Origin: UBA5951 sp009936885
GTDB taxonomy: Bacteria > Pseudomonadota > Alphaproteobacteria > Puniceispirillales > Puniceispirillaceae
NCBI GenBank assembly: GCA_937996625.1
Contig: CALKVA010000004.1
Coordinates: forward strand, 104,343-168,342
Direction: 5' to 3'
Length of the DNA stretch: 64,000 bases
This document shows positions 1 to 10,861 of the stretch, in pieces. Under the pieces are notes generated by a model. The model made no database searches, was not told the origin of the DNA, and saw only the letters and a list, made by a program, of their open reading frames with translations. The translations under genes were made by a program, and so were the position numbers. Each line of letters begins with the position of its first letter. Positions within the stretch are counted from its first letter, which is position 1.

Positions 1-372
1 GTTAAGCTTATCTTGATATTTATTCATCACTTTTCGTTTTTGGCCAGCAGCAAGCATTTGCTCATTAATATCAATTACATGTGCAAATTGGCCGCCCCTT
101 TGCAAAAACTTTAAGGAAACATCGCCTGTTCCACCCGCCAAATCAGCTAATATTTGATTTGGGCGAGGTGCCATCCAGTCAAGTAAAGCTTCTTTCCACA
201 GCCGATGCACGCCAACGCTCATCAAATCATTCATAATGTCATAGGAGGATGCAACTGAATCAAATACTTCATTCACCAGATTCTGTTTTTGACTAAGCGC
301 GACAGTGCGATATCCGAAATCAACTTGCGAAACAGGTGAAGGGTCTAAGTTATTTTGGGCATCTGTACTCAT
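1..372 (-). CDS. ubiE: UbiE/MenG-type C-methyltransferase, N-terminal part (cut by window edge)
   Basis: Reading the minus strand from the ATG at 372 gives 124 codons open to the window edge, so the C-terminal half is missing. The protein has the UbiE features: FDSVASSYDIMND near residues 40-52, then the SAM-binding motif I as DLAGGTGDVSLKF near residues 83-95. UbiE is the SAM-dependent C-methyltransferase of ubiquinone (and menaquinone) synthesis and acts at the inner membrane face. It is divergent from mutM, with a 128-base gap that must hold both promoters. The ubiE/mutM neighbourhood close to dnaA is common in Alphaproteobacteria. Family assignment is secure; the choice of quinone substrate is inference. 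Confidence 0.93.
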   Translation of the reverse strand, partial: MSTDAQNNLDPSPVSQVDFGYRTVALSQKQNLVNEVFDSVASSYDIMNDLMSVGVHRLWKEALLDWMAPRPNQILADLAGGTGDVSLKFLQRGGQFAHVIDINEQMLAAGQKRKVMNKYQDKLN

Positions 373-500
373 GTATTGAGTTTCCTGAAATTAATCATAC
401 ATTATATTATGATATAGGGCGTATGCATTCCCTCTTCAAATATCCAATCTAATATGTGATGACCTTATAACAGGATAACCTTAAAAGAGGAAACTGAAGA

Positions 501-1322
501 TTGCCAGAATTACCAGAAGTGGAAACAGTCAAGCGCGCTATTGCACCTATGATAACAGGCAAGCGAATCACAGATATATTTGTTGGCTCAAAAGGATTGC
601 GTTGGCCGTTTCCTAAGTCTCTTGAAAGCGCGCTCGAAGGCAAGCGTTGCGGAGCCCCCACAAGGCGCGGAAAATATATCTTAATTCCAGTTTTTAATCG
701 GCAAATCCTTCTAATCCATCTTGGGATGTCAGGTTCTATCCGGATTTACGCCAATCGTCCGAATCTGCAAAAGCATGACCATTTCGCGCTAGGCTTTGAG
801 GGGGGTGAATGGCTTGTACTTTGCGACCCAAGGAGGTTTGGCTTTGTTGACTTATTCTCCGAATCGGAGATAGAGTCGCATTGGCTTCTGAAGAACCTTG
901 GTCCTGAGCCGCTCTGTGAAGATTTCACGGTAGAGTATCTTATGGCTCAGACAGCAGGCAAAACATGCACGATAAAGTCACTTTTGTTAGATCAGACGAA
1001 AGTGGCTGGCATTGGTAATATTTACGCAGCAGAAGCCTTATTTATGGCGGGCATTTCTCCCAAACGACAAGCAAAGACTATTCAGCGAGCACGGGCTGAG
1101 CGGCTTGTTCCCGCTATTCAATCAATTTTACGTAAAGCAATTAAGGCTGGGGGGACAAGTGTTCGTGACCATATACAGCCAGGCGGGGAAATTGGATATT
1201 TTGTCCAATCACTGCAGATTTACGGAAGGTCTGGGGAGCATTGTGTGAAATGTGGCTCTATTGTAAAGGAAATCAAGCAAACAGGACGAACAACGTTTCA
1301 TTGCAGCTTGTGTCAACGTTGA
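501..1322 (+). CDS. mutM: Formamidopyrimidine-DNA glycosylase (Fpg/MutM)
   Basis: Base-excision repair glycosylase/AP lyase that removes 8-oxoguanine and formamidopyrimidines. The start is a TTG at 501, preceded by AAGAGGAAACTGAAGA. It must be this codon because the mature enzyme needs Pro2 and Glu3, and the protein begins MPELPEVE. A conserved Lys lies in the RRGKYI segment near residue 58. The C-terminal zinc finger is complete: CVKC near residues 248-251 and CSLC near 269-272. At 273 residues it has the usual family length. A non-ATG start on a repair gene suggests modest expression. It is divergent from ubiE and followed after 39 bases by a small exported protein gene, probably co-transcribed. 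Confidence 0.96.
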   Translation: MPELPEVETVKRAIAPMITGKRITDIFVGSKGLRWPFPKSLESALEGKRCGAPTRRGKYILIPVFNRQILLIHLGMSGSIRIYANRPNLQKHDHFALGFEGGEWLVLCDPRRFGFVDLFSESEIESHWLLKNLGPEPLCEDFTVEYLMAQTAGKTCTIKSLLLDQTKVAGIGNIYAAEALFMAGISPKRQAKTIQRARAERLVPAIQSILRKAIKAGGTSVRDHIQPGGEIGYFVQSLQIYGRSGEHCVKCGSIVKEIKQTGRTTFHCSLCQR

Positions 1323-1361
1323 TTCCTGTTACTATTAGCTATCTAGATTAGGAATTAATAA

Positions 1362-1760
1362 ATGGCTATTTTAACCTTAAAAACCGCTTTGCCAATTCGA
1401 ATATCTGCACTTTTGGTTATTTTATTAATCAGCAATATTTTGCCAAAACTAGTCTTTGCCCAACAGCCAGATACTATTAGCTTTATAGATGATATTCCAC
1501 TGATGGAGACGATGAATGTTGAACCTGAATTTAGCTTTAGTTTTGATTCCCCCTCTGGCCGCATCATCATTCTGATTGCAACTTCGGATGACAAAAAAGA
1601 AACAGTCGCACAATTTTATGATGAGGTAATGCCGAAACTTGGTTGGATGATTAAGGATAGCGGATATGTAAGGGGGGCAGAAAAATTTCAGTTATTATCT
1701 TCTAATAATCAAAATGGGATAATTTGGCGATTAAGCATAACGCCTATATCAACAGAATAA
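1362..1760 (+). CDS. Small exported protein of unknown function
   Basis: A 132-residue protein that I do not recognise as a named family. It begins with a clear N-terminal hydrophobic segment (about residues 14-33) ending in VFAQQ, which looks like a Sec signal peptide with cleavage after FA. The mature part is about 100 residues, acidic in its first half, with a central stretch (IILIATSDDKKETVAQFYDE) followed by a KLGW segment and a C-terminal IIWRLSITP strand. This pattern resembles small periplasmic alpha/beta proteins. It lies between mutM and rpsT on the same strand. The rpsT gene has its own promoter, so this gene probably belongs to the mutM transcript. Confidence 0.75.
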   Translation: MAILTLKTALPIRISALLVILLISNILPKLVFAQQPDTISFIDDIPLMETMNVEPEFSFSFDSPSGRIIILIATSDDKKETVAQFYDEVMPKLGWMIKDSGYVRGAEKFQLLSSNNQNGIIWRLSITPISTE

Positions 1761-1794
1761 CCCTCAAAATTTGGCGGAAAAACATCATTATGGG

Positions 1795-1823
1795 TTGACT
1801 TAATGACCTGTTCGGCATAGTTA
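1795..1823 (+). promoter_or_regulatory. Sigma-70-type promoter for rpsT
   Basis: TTGACT at 1795-1800 and TAGTTA at 1818-1823 are separated by exactly 17 bases. The transcript would start about 30 bases before the rpsT start codon. The -35 element has one mismatch to TTGACA and the -10 is weaker. Position upstream of a highly expressed ribosomal gene supports the call. Confidence 0.55.
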
Positions 1824-1858
1824 CACTACTCAAATTTGTAAGTCATGGAAGGTAGCCA

Positions 1859-2134
1859 ATGGCGAATCATAAGTCAGCCAAAAAAAGAATCCGTAGAAAC
1901 CAAGCTAGAGCAGAGATAAATAAGTCGCGAATCAGCCGTATCCGCACATTTATCAAGAAAGTGGAATCAGCGATTGGAACAGGTGATGTAGCTGCTGCTA
2001 AACTTGCGTTAAAGGAAGCACAACCTGAAATTATGCGTGGTGTAAGTAAAGGCGTTCTGCATAAGAATACCGCATCTAGAAAAATGTCTCGACTCGCTGC
2101 AAGCGTAAAAAAAATATCGGTTAATGCTGCATAG
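1859..2134 (+). CDS. rpsT: 30S ribosomal protein S20
   Basis: Small primary 16S rRNA-binding protein of the 30S subunit. The 91-residue product is very basic, begins [15 protein letters not shown], and ends with the usual [17 protein letters not shown] helix, as in bacterial S20. A good ribosome binding site (GGAAGG at 1847-1851 region) precedes the ATG. The gene has its own promoter and is closed by a rho-independent terminator at about 2177-2202, so it is a single-gene unit. Placement just upstream of dnaA is typical for Alphaproteobacteria. Confidence 0.97.
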   Translation: MANHKSAKKRIRRNQARAEINKSRISRIRTFIKKVESAIGTGDVAAAKLALKEAQPEIMRGVSKGVLHKNTASRKMSRLAASVKKISVNAA

Positions 2135-2176
2135 GATTTTGCCGCGCTTGAGTTACGTTCATACATTATTAACATA

Positions 2177-2202
2177 AGAGGGTCTAAGCCCTCTTTTTTT
2201 TC
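2177..2202 (+). terminator. Rho-independent terminator after rpsT
   Basis: The inverted repeat AAGAGGG / CCCTCTT with a six-base loop (TCTAAG) is followed by a run of T. It lies about 40 bases after the rpsT stop codon. Coordinates are good to one or two bases. Confidence 0.85.
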
Positions 2203-2447
2203 GCTCCTATTTGCAGCCCAAAACTGATTCGTTTTTCTAAGAGATTGAATCTGTTACATAACCCACTTATTTTCCGAAAACTAGACAAAGTTATGTCAAG
2301 CGTTTTATTATAAAAATAAAAAATTTATTTCTTCTTTTACTCCAGATTCCTGCTTGATCCAAAGTTTGTAACAAGGGTATTCTTCTATGATGAATTGATG
2401 AGATTAAACTCGTCTTTTAATCTCGAATAGTTTGTCAGGAATATCTT
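2203..2447 (+). other. dnaA upstream region, AT-rich, origin function not shown
   Basis: This 245-base gap precedes dnaA. It has a very AT-rich patch at about 2305-2335 that could unwind easily. The only near match to a DnaA box that I find is TTTTCCACA on the minus strand at 2447-2455 (one mismatch to TTATCCACA), overlapping the dnaA start. No cluster of boxes is visible. In several Alphaproteobacteria the origin is not next to dnaA, so I treat this as the dnaA promoter region, possibly autoregulated, and not as a supported oriC. Confidence 0.35.
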
Positions 2448-3917
2448 GTGGAAAAAGATTTTTATAAAAGAGAAGAAATTTCTCACATAAGCAAAGAGAC
2501 AACTATTCAAGAAGATACCAGACAGAGTGATAATTCCAGTAAAAGCGCATCACTTCATTCAGATGAATACTGGGCACAAATTAGCAATCATATCCGCAAA
2601 GAAATTGGCGATACAGCATGGCGTAACTGGATAAAACCGCTTCATTTTGCGGGTGTAGAATCAGAAATTATTCAGCTTGAAACCACAAGTAGGTTGGTTC
2701 GTGACAGGGTGAGTTCACATTATTCTGATAAATTACGCATTATTGCAAAAACCTTGTCTTTGCCAATCTCCGGGTTCGAGATAGAGTGGAGCGAGAAGTT
2801 GCTTATCATGGATGCAAACGCCACACATACTAGCAAGCCACCTAGAATCACTAAAATGCAGGAGAGTGCGAGGAATAATCCAGCATTATCTCCCACCCAT
2901 GGGCTTGATCCTCGTTTTACATTTTCAAATTTTATTGTCGGCAAGCCTAATGAGTTAGCATTCGCAGCTGCAAGACGCGTTGTAGAAAGTGCCACCGCTG
3001 CCTTTAACCCCTTATTTTTATATAGCGGGGTTGGACTTGGTAAAACACATTTGATGCATGCAATAGCTTGGGAAGTTAATGCGCGTCAGCCTAGTCGAAA
3101 AGTCATGTATCTTTCTGCTGAGAAATTTATGTATCGCTTTATTCAGGCGCTTAGGCATCATGATACAATGACCTTCAAAGAACAGTTCCGTTCAGTTGAT
3201 GTATTAATGATTGATGATGTTCAATTTATTTCTGGCAAAGAGTCAACACAAGAAGAATTCTTTCATACGTTTAATGCATTGGTAGATGAAGGCAAACAGG
3301 TGGTTTTATCTGCCGATAAATCGCCAACTGATTTATCTGGAATGGAAGAGCGACTTAGAAGCCGTCTTGGTTGGGGTATGGTTGCAGATATTCATGCAAC
3401 AACTTATGAGTTAAGGTTAGGTATTCTAATCTCAAAGCGAGATTCTGTGGTGGTTAATGTTCCAGATGCAGTGCTTGAATTTCTAGCGCATAAAATCACC
3501 AGCAATATACGTGAATTAGAAGGTGCTTTTAATAGAATCGTTGCTCATGCAAGTCTTGTTGGCACTACTATAACGGTTGAAATGGCTCGTGAAACTTTGG
3601 CAGACTTAATAAGAGCGTCTAGCCGAAGAGTTACTGTTGATGATATTCAAAAACAGGTCTCAAAGCATTTTTCTATTAGGACTTCTGATATGTTTTCGGC
3701 AAGGCGTGCCAGATCGATTGCAAGGCCACGTCAAATAGCCATGTATTTGGCAAAGAATCTAACAACATCATCCTACCCTGAGATCGGCAGAAAATTCGGT
3801 GGAAGAGATCATACGACTATTATGCATGCCGTTAAAAAGATAGAAGAGCTGCTTATACATGATAGCGAGCTAAGTGATGATGTTGAGTTGTTACGCTCTT
3901 TATTATCGGATAACTAA
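2448..3917 (+). CDS. dnaA: Chromosomal replication initiator DnaA
   Basis: AAA+ ATPase that binds DnaA boxes, melts the origin and loads the helicase. The 489-residue product has all four domains: domain I at about residues 38-105 (WAQISNHIRKEIGDTAWRNW), a short linker, the ATPase with Walker A SGVGLGKTH at 193-201 and Walker B LMIDDVQF near 253-260, and domain IV with the signature GRDHTTIMHAVKKI near 452-465. The start is a GTG at 2448 with AGGA seven bases upstream; a weak DnaA box overlaps it, which would allow self-repression. About 36 residues precede domain I, slightly more than in many relatives. dnaN follows. Confidence 0.97.
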   Translation: MEKDFYKREEISHISKETTIQEDTRQSDNSSKSASLHSDEYWAQISNHIRKEIGDTAWRNWIKPLHFAGVESEIIQLETTSRLVRDRVSSHYSDKLRIIAKTLSLPISGFEIEWSEKLLIMDANATHTSKPPRITKMQESARNNPALSPTHGLDPRFTFSNFIVGKPNELAFAAARRVVESATAAFNPLFLYSGVGLGKTHLMHAIAWEVNARQPSRKVMYLSAEKFMYRFIQALRHHDTMTFKEQFRSVDVLMIDDVQFISGKESTQEEFFHTFNALVDEGKQVVLSADKSPTDLSGMEERLRSRLGWGMVADIHATTYELRLGILISKRDSVVVNVPDAVLEFLAHKITSNIRELEGAFNRIVAHASLVGTTITVEMARETLADLIRASSRRVTVDDIQKQVSKHFSIRTSDMFSARRARSIARPRQIAMYLAKNLTTSSYPEIGRKFGGRDHTTIMHAVKKIEELLIHDSELSDDVELLRSLLSDN

Positions 3918-4033
3918 AACTAGCAATAGATCTGTATTATTTTAACGACATCTTGATGCTAAAAAGGTTTGGCATACAACATTTTGTATGTCAAAATAGG
4001 GCAAATCACCTGATTTCTCTGGTGGAGGTAGAA

Positions 4034-5137
4034 ATGAAAATAGCCATTGATCGTATGAACCTACTACGACCGCTTAGTCACATTAATTCAGTGGTTGAGC
4101 GCCGTAATACAATCCCTATTTTATCGAATGTTGTATTACATGCAGCATCTGAAAAATTATCCCTAACAGCAACTGATATGGATATGGATATTATTACCAC
4201 AACGCCATGTTCAATCTCTAGTGAGGGTGCTACTACAATTCCAGCGCATCTGTTGTTTGAAATTGTCAAAAAATTACCAGAAGGTGCAGAGATTCAAATT
4301 CAAGTTGCCGATGGCCATGCACAGGTGAGCGCAGGACGAAGTAGCTTTAACCTGCCGACCCTACCAGTAGAAGATTTTCCAGCTATAAATAGCTCTGATA
4401 TGCCAATTAGTTTCTCACTAACCGCGCCAGACCTAAGACATCTTATCGATACTACCAAATTTGCCGTATCTACTGAGGAAACCAGATATTATCTTAACGG
4501 AATTTATGTACATTTTGCAGATACAACCAATTTAACAGCGGTCGCAACAGATGGACACAGACTTGCATTATCACAGATGCAATCCCCAGCAGGAGCAGAG
4601 AATATGCCAGCTGTTATCGTACCTCGCAAAGCTGTCTCAGAGTTAAGAAAACTCTTGGATGACGAGCCACAAGAGGTGGATATACAATTATCAGATACAC
4701 GGGCAGAATTCAGTGTTGGAGATATAAGGCTTACCACCAAACTTATTGATGGTTCTTTTCCTGATTATAAGCGTGTAATCCCAGTAGGTAATGATAAAAT
4801 AATCTCAGTTGATGTAGACCTTTTAAGTGCTGCTGTGGATCGTGTTTCAACGATTGCTTCTGACAAATCACGCTCCATAAAACTCAATATCAGGTCAGGT
4901 CAACTTATCTTATCAGCAACGAACCCAGATGCATCAAGTGCGACTGAAATGCTTGAAATTACCTATGCTGGAGAGCCAATAGACATTGGATTTAACGCAA
5001 GATATCTAATGGATATTCTATCTCAGGTCCAAGGCGAAATGATTACCATTGAGTTAGCTGATTCAGGATCACCAAGTTTGCTTCGCGATCCGGAGGATGA
5101 TACTAGTATTTTTGTTCTTATGCCGATGCGAGTATAG
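4034..5137 (+). CDS. dnaN: DNA polymerase III beta subunit (sliding clamp)
   Basis: Ring-shaped processivity clamp for DNA polymerase III. I start it at the ATG at 4034, preceded by GGTGGAGGT, giving 367 residues beginning MKIAIDRMNLL. This matches the usual family length and N-terminus. The frame stays open upstream to 3953, but those 27 codons look non-homologous and lack a ribosome binding site. Three repeated clamp domains are apparent, with NTIPILSNVVL in the first and the C-terminal FVLMPMRV end that forms the partner-binding edge. It lies between dnaA and recF in the classic order; the gap to recF is 11 bases, so the two are likely co-transcribed. Confidence 0.96.
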   Translation: MKIAIDRMNLLRPLSHINSVVERRNTIPILSNVVLHAASEKLSLTATDMDMDIITTTPCSISSEGATTIPAHLLFEIVKKLPEGAEIQIQVADGHAQVSAGRSSFNLPTLPVEDFPAINSSDMPISFSLTAPDLRHLIDTTKFAVSTEETRYYLNGIYVHFADTTNLTAVATDGHRLALSQMQSPAGAENMPAVIVPRKAVSELRKLLDDEPQEVDIQLSDTRAEFSVGDIRLTTKLIDGSFPDYKRVIPVGNDKIISVDVDLLSAAVDRVSTIASDKSRSIKLNIRSGQLILSATNPDASSATEMLEITYAGEPIDIGFNARYLMDILSQVQGEMITIELADSGSPSLLRDPEDDTSIFVLMPMRV

Positions 5138-5148
5138 TAAACAGTTCT

Positions 5149-6336
5149 ATGGCTTTAACTTCCACAGTGCGTTTTGGCTCGCAACCCGTCTCAAACGCAA
5201 AACAGTATCGAATAAGCCATTGGCTAAGCCAAATTCGTTTATCAAATTTTCGTAATTATCAGGAACTGGCAATTACAATAGACAAGGCACCTGTCGTGCT
5301 TGTTGGAAAGAATGGTACAGGAAAAACAAATTTGATGGAGGCTATTTCACTGCTTGCGCCAGGTCGTGGTTTGCGACGGTCAGGCAGGGATGAAATCACC
5401 TTCAGAGATTTGGGTAGAGATTTGGGAAATGATAGCTCTGCTTCCAAGATTTGGGCGTTATCTGCAAATCTCACCACTAATATCACTGACTGGCAGATAG
5501 GCACAGGCATATCAGAAGAACGTAAACAAAGAGTAATAAAAATCAATCAGCAGATAGAATCTCAAGCAATGCTTGCACAAATTTGTGCTGTTTCTTGGCT
5601 TACACCGCAAATGGATGGATTGTTTTTAGATAGCCCAAATTCAAGGAGACGTTTCCTGGATAGGCTGGCAATCGCTTTTGATGCTGCGCACTCAGGACGG
5701 TTATCAAGGTATGATAAACTATACAGAGAGAGAAATCGAATGTTGGCAGATGAGATTAGGGATACTGCGTGGTATCAGGTAAATGAAACGCTGTTAGCTG
5801 AAACCGGAGTTGCAATTATGGCCACTCGCCATGCCTTGATAGAAGATATTAACCGAACGGTTCATAATATGCAGACAGAATTTCCAAAATTCACAGCTAA
5901 ATTAGTGGGTGGTGGTTCAGAATTATTGCATAAAATTCCAGCCATAGAGCTTGAAGATAGAATAAGGCAGTCTGCCATGCAAAATCGGGATTCACATAAT
6001 ACCTCGATGATGGGGCCGCATATGACGGATTTATATGTTACACATAGCCAGAAAAATCAGCTTGCAAATGAAGCATCAACCGGAGAGCAGAAAGCGCTGC
6101 TTATCACCTTTATTCTGGCTCATGCCCAGTTGCAATCAGATAGATTAAATAAGCCACCATTATTATTACTTGATGATGTTGCTGCATTATTAGATCCATG
6201 GCGCAGAGATGCTTTGTTTGAGGCGTGCTCAGCTTTAGCAGGACAAGTATGGTATAGTGGAAGCGATGAGCGAAGTTTCCACTCTCTTAAATCAAAAGCG
6301 CAGTTTTTTTACGTGAATGATGGTAGTATAATTTAA
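5149..6336 (+). CDS. recF: DNA replication and repair protein RecF
   Basis: SMC-like ATPase that helps load RecA at gaps (RecFOR pathway). Walker A is VGKNGTGKTNLMEA near residues 52-65, the ABC signature is STGEQKALL near residues 310-318, and Walker B is LLLLDDVAALLD near residues 338-349. The motif LSNFRNYQEL just before Walker A is typical. Its 395 residues are in the family range; about 25 extra residues precede the conserved start, and no strong ribosome binding site is seen, so coupling to dnaN translation is likely. gyrB follows after 36 bases. Confidence 0.95.
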   Translation: MALTSTVRFGSQPVSNAKQYRISHWLSQIRLSNFRNYQELAITIDKAPVVLVGKNGTGKTNLMEAISLLAPGRGLRRSGRDEITFRDLGRDLGNDSSASKIWALSANLTTNITDWQIGTGISEERKQRVIKINQQIESQAMLAQICAVSWLTPQMDGLFLDSPNSRRRFLDRLAIAFDAAHSGRLSRYDKLYRERNRMLADEIRDTAWYQVNETLLAETGVAIMATRHALIEDINRTVHNMQTEFPKFTAKLVGGGSELLHKIPAIELEDRIRQSAMQNRDSHNTSMMGPHMTDLYVTHSQKNQLANEASTGEQKALLITFILAHAQLQSDRLNKPPLLLLDDVAALLDPWRRDALFEACSALAGQVWYSGSDERSFHSLKSKAQFFYVNDGSII

Positions 6337-8801
<2,465 letters not shown>

Positions 8802-8802
<1 letters not shown>

Positions 8803-10100
8803 TGTCTAATCGTTCTGTTCCTTCAGTTGCGAAAATGGAGCATAAGAAAATAGAACATAGTTTAATTGATCCAAGAGTGAGTGTTGCCATTCGTTGGATT
8901 GCTCTTTCCGGACAATTAGCAACCGTGCTTCTTGTTCATTTTGCATTAGGGTTTGTTCTCCCATTAGGCCCGTTAGTGGCGGTAATTGTTATCGGTATGG
9001 TGTTAAATTTATGGCAAACATACTTAAATAGAAGCGGGGTTCAATTATCACGGCCGCCGGTGCTTATTGTCCTTTCTTTTGATGTTATTCAGCTTGCTGC
9101 ATTGCTATATCTTGCTGGCGGATTGCTTAACCCGTTTTCAATTTTATTTCTTGCCCCAGTTGTTGTATCTGCTGCAATTCTAGACGTGTTTTCAACGATT
9201 AGCTTAGTGGTCATAGTGACGATATGTGCAAGTATTTTGACCATCCATCACTTGCCTTTGCCTTGGTCTGATGCAGGTCTTGTTGCGCCCCCTTTATATC
9301 AGTTTGGATTATGGATTGCGTTGGTAATATCTGCTATTTTTATGGCTTACTATATATTCTGGCTAGCATCGAAAAGCAGAAAAACATCCGAAATGCTGGG
9401 TCAAACAAGGCTGATGCTTGCCTCTGAGAGACAGGTTATTGCACTAGGTTCTCTTGCAACTGCTGCTGCTCATAAGTTAGGATCGCCATTAACAACTATC
9501 CGGTTGATTAGCGATGATTTGATATCTCAGCTAAAACATGATTCTGTTCAAGAAGAGGACTTACTGCTTTTAAAAGCTGAAATAGAGAGATGTCAGGTCA
9601 TTCTCTCTGAGCTTGATTCTGATGCTATGAAAACAAATCGAGAGCTTGATATATTAATGCCAGCAGTGCTTGCTATTCAGACAATGGTGGCTGATCTGAC
9701 GGCTTCATTTAAAGTCGAAATTGAATGGCAAGTTGAAAATGGCTTAGATATACCACAGCCAGAAATAGCGCAGACGCCTGAGCTTAGCTATGCTCTTGAG
9801 GCAATTTTGGAAAATGCTAGTGATTTTGCGGAAACAAAAATTATCGTTAATATTTCCTGGGACCACATAATGCTCTATATAAAGATTATGGATGATGGAA
9901 TAGGATATCCAACCCCAGTGCTAGCAAATTTAGGACAGCCTGAAAACAGCTCTCGCCTCGGGCAGAAAGGTCATCGTGGACTTGGATTATTTTTAGTTCA
10001 ATCTTTTATTAGACAATTAAACGGAACTACTAGTTTTAAAAATCAAAAGCCTCAGGGGGCTGCTGTTGAAGTAAAAATACCAGTTGAGAGTTTGGTCTGA
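8802..10100 (+). CDS. regB: Redox sensor histidine kinase RegB/PrrB
   Basis: Membrane histidine kinase that senses the quinone pool and oxygen status and phosphorylates RegA. About six transmembrane helices fill residues 28-190. The RegB-specific quinone-binding motif GGLLNPF lies at 106-112. The H-box has His224 in AAAHKLGSPL, where relatives usually read HELGTPL. Cys264 in IERCQVILSEL matches the redox-active cysteine known in Rhodobacter RegB. N-box ENAS (N338), G1 DDGIG and G2 RGLGLFLV complete the kinase. It overlaps gyrB by one base and regA follows six bases later. The combination of quinone motif and cysteine makes this more than a generic kinase call. Confidence 0.93.
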
Positions 10101-10105
10101 CTAAA

Positions 10106-10636
10106 ATGAGTTTAGGTAAATTATTAATCGTTGATGACGATAAGGTGCTTCTTCGAAGATTATCAAAGTCGATGGAAGCATATGGATTTCAGGTTACCGC
10201 TGTCTCGTCCATTGAAGAGGCAGAGACGGTAATTGCTGATGTTAAATTTGACACAGCTGTTCTTGATTTAAAACTAGCAGATGGTAGTGGTTTATCAATT
10301 GTTAAAAAGCTAGCATCTAATAATCCAAAATGCAGGGCTATTATGTTAACTGGATTTGGCAATATCGCAACTGCTGTCGCTGCTATGAAAGTTGGTGCAA
10401 TCGACTATCTGCCTAAGCCTGCTAGTGCAGAGCAAATAAAAAATGCGCTAATAGATTATGATAAGCCTTTGCCGCCTCCCCCAGAAGATCCGATGTCAGC
10501 AGATAGGGTCAGATGGGAGCATATTCAACGTGTTTTTGAACAATGTAATCGAAATGTATCTGAAACAGCAAGACGGTTGAAAATGCATCGCAGAACCTTG
10601 CAGCGTATCCTTGCAAAACATGCGCCGCGAAACTAG
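10106..10636 (+). CDS. regA: Redox response regulator RegA/PrrA
   Basis: Response regulator partner of RegB; in relatives it controls respiration, carbon fixation and other redox-dependent genes. The receiver domain spans about residues 5-118, with the acidic pocket VDDD and the phospho-acceptor Asp54 in AVLDLKLADG. A proline linker (PLPPPPEDP, about 121-129) follows, as in RegA, and then a Fis-like helix-turn-helix (NVSETARRLKMHRRTLQRIL, about 150-169). At 176 residues it is the normal short RegA length. It is in one operon with regB. Direct targets are not identifiable from this window. Confidence 0.94.
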   Translation: MSLGKLLIVDDDKVLLRRLSKSMEAYGFQVTAVSSIEEAETVIADVKFDTAVLDLKLADGSGLSIVKKLASNNPKCRAIMLTGFGNIATAVAAMKVGAIDYLPKPASAEQIKNALIDYDKPLPPPPEDPMSADRVRWEHIQRVFEQCNRNVSETARRLKMHRRTLQRILAKHAPRN

Positions 10637-10788
10637 CGCAATTTATAGTAACAGCATTTAAAGTATAGCTTCTTGTATTATTAAGCTCTTGTGGATGGGT
10701 CTTTACGGGTGTTTCCATTGTTCTGATTAAAACAGTCTCTTAATGCTGAATTAACGATTATTACTGTAAAAAAACTTTTACCACTTGG

Positions 10789-10846
10789 TAATAATTAGAT
10801 TGGCAATTATTAGATTAATAATAGTTCGGTTTATAATAATTAGATT
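10789..10846. repeat. Three AT-rich near-repeats upstream of metZ
   Basis: TAATAATTAGATT occurs at 10789-10801 and 10834-10846, with the related AATTATTAGATT at 10805-10816 between them. The cluster ends 15 bases before the metZ start codon. It could be an operator for a regulator of methionine synthesis, or simple AT-rich low-complexity sequence. I do not see a known SAM riboswitch here; the rest of the 225-base gap (10637-10861) shows nothing I recognise. Confidence 0.4.
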
Positions 10847-10861
10847 TATGGGAAATCAAGA

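Noticed and set aside
2203..2447. Replication origin next to dnaA
   Set aside because: Only one weak DnaA box and an AT-rich patch are visible; no box cluster, so oriC is not supported.
3953..4033. Extended N-terminus of dnaN
   Set aside because: The additional 27 codons have no ribosome binding site and no clamp-like sequence; the ATG at 4034 has both a strong site and the family N-terminus.
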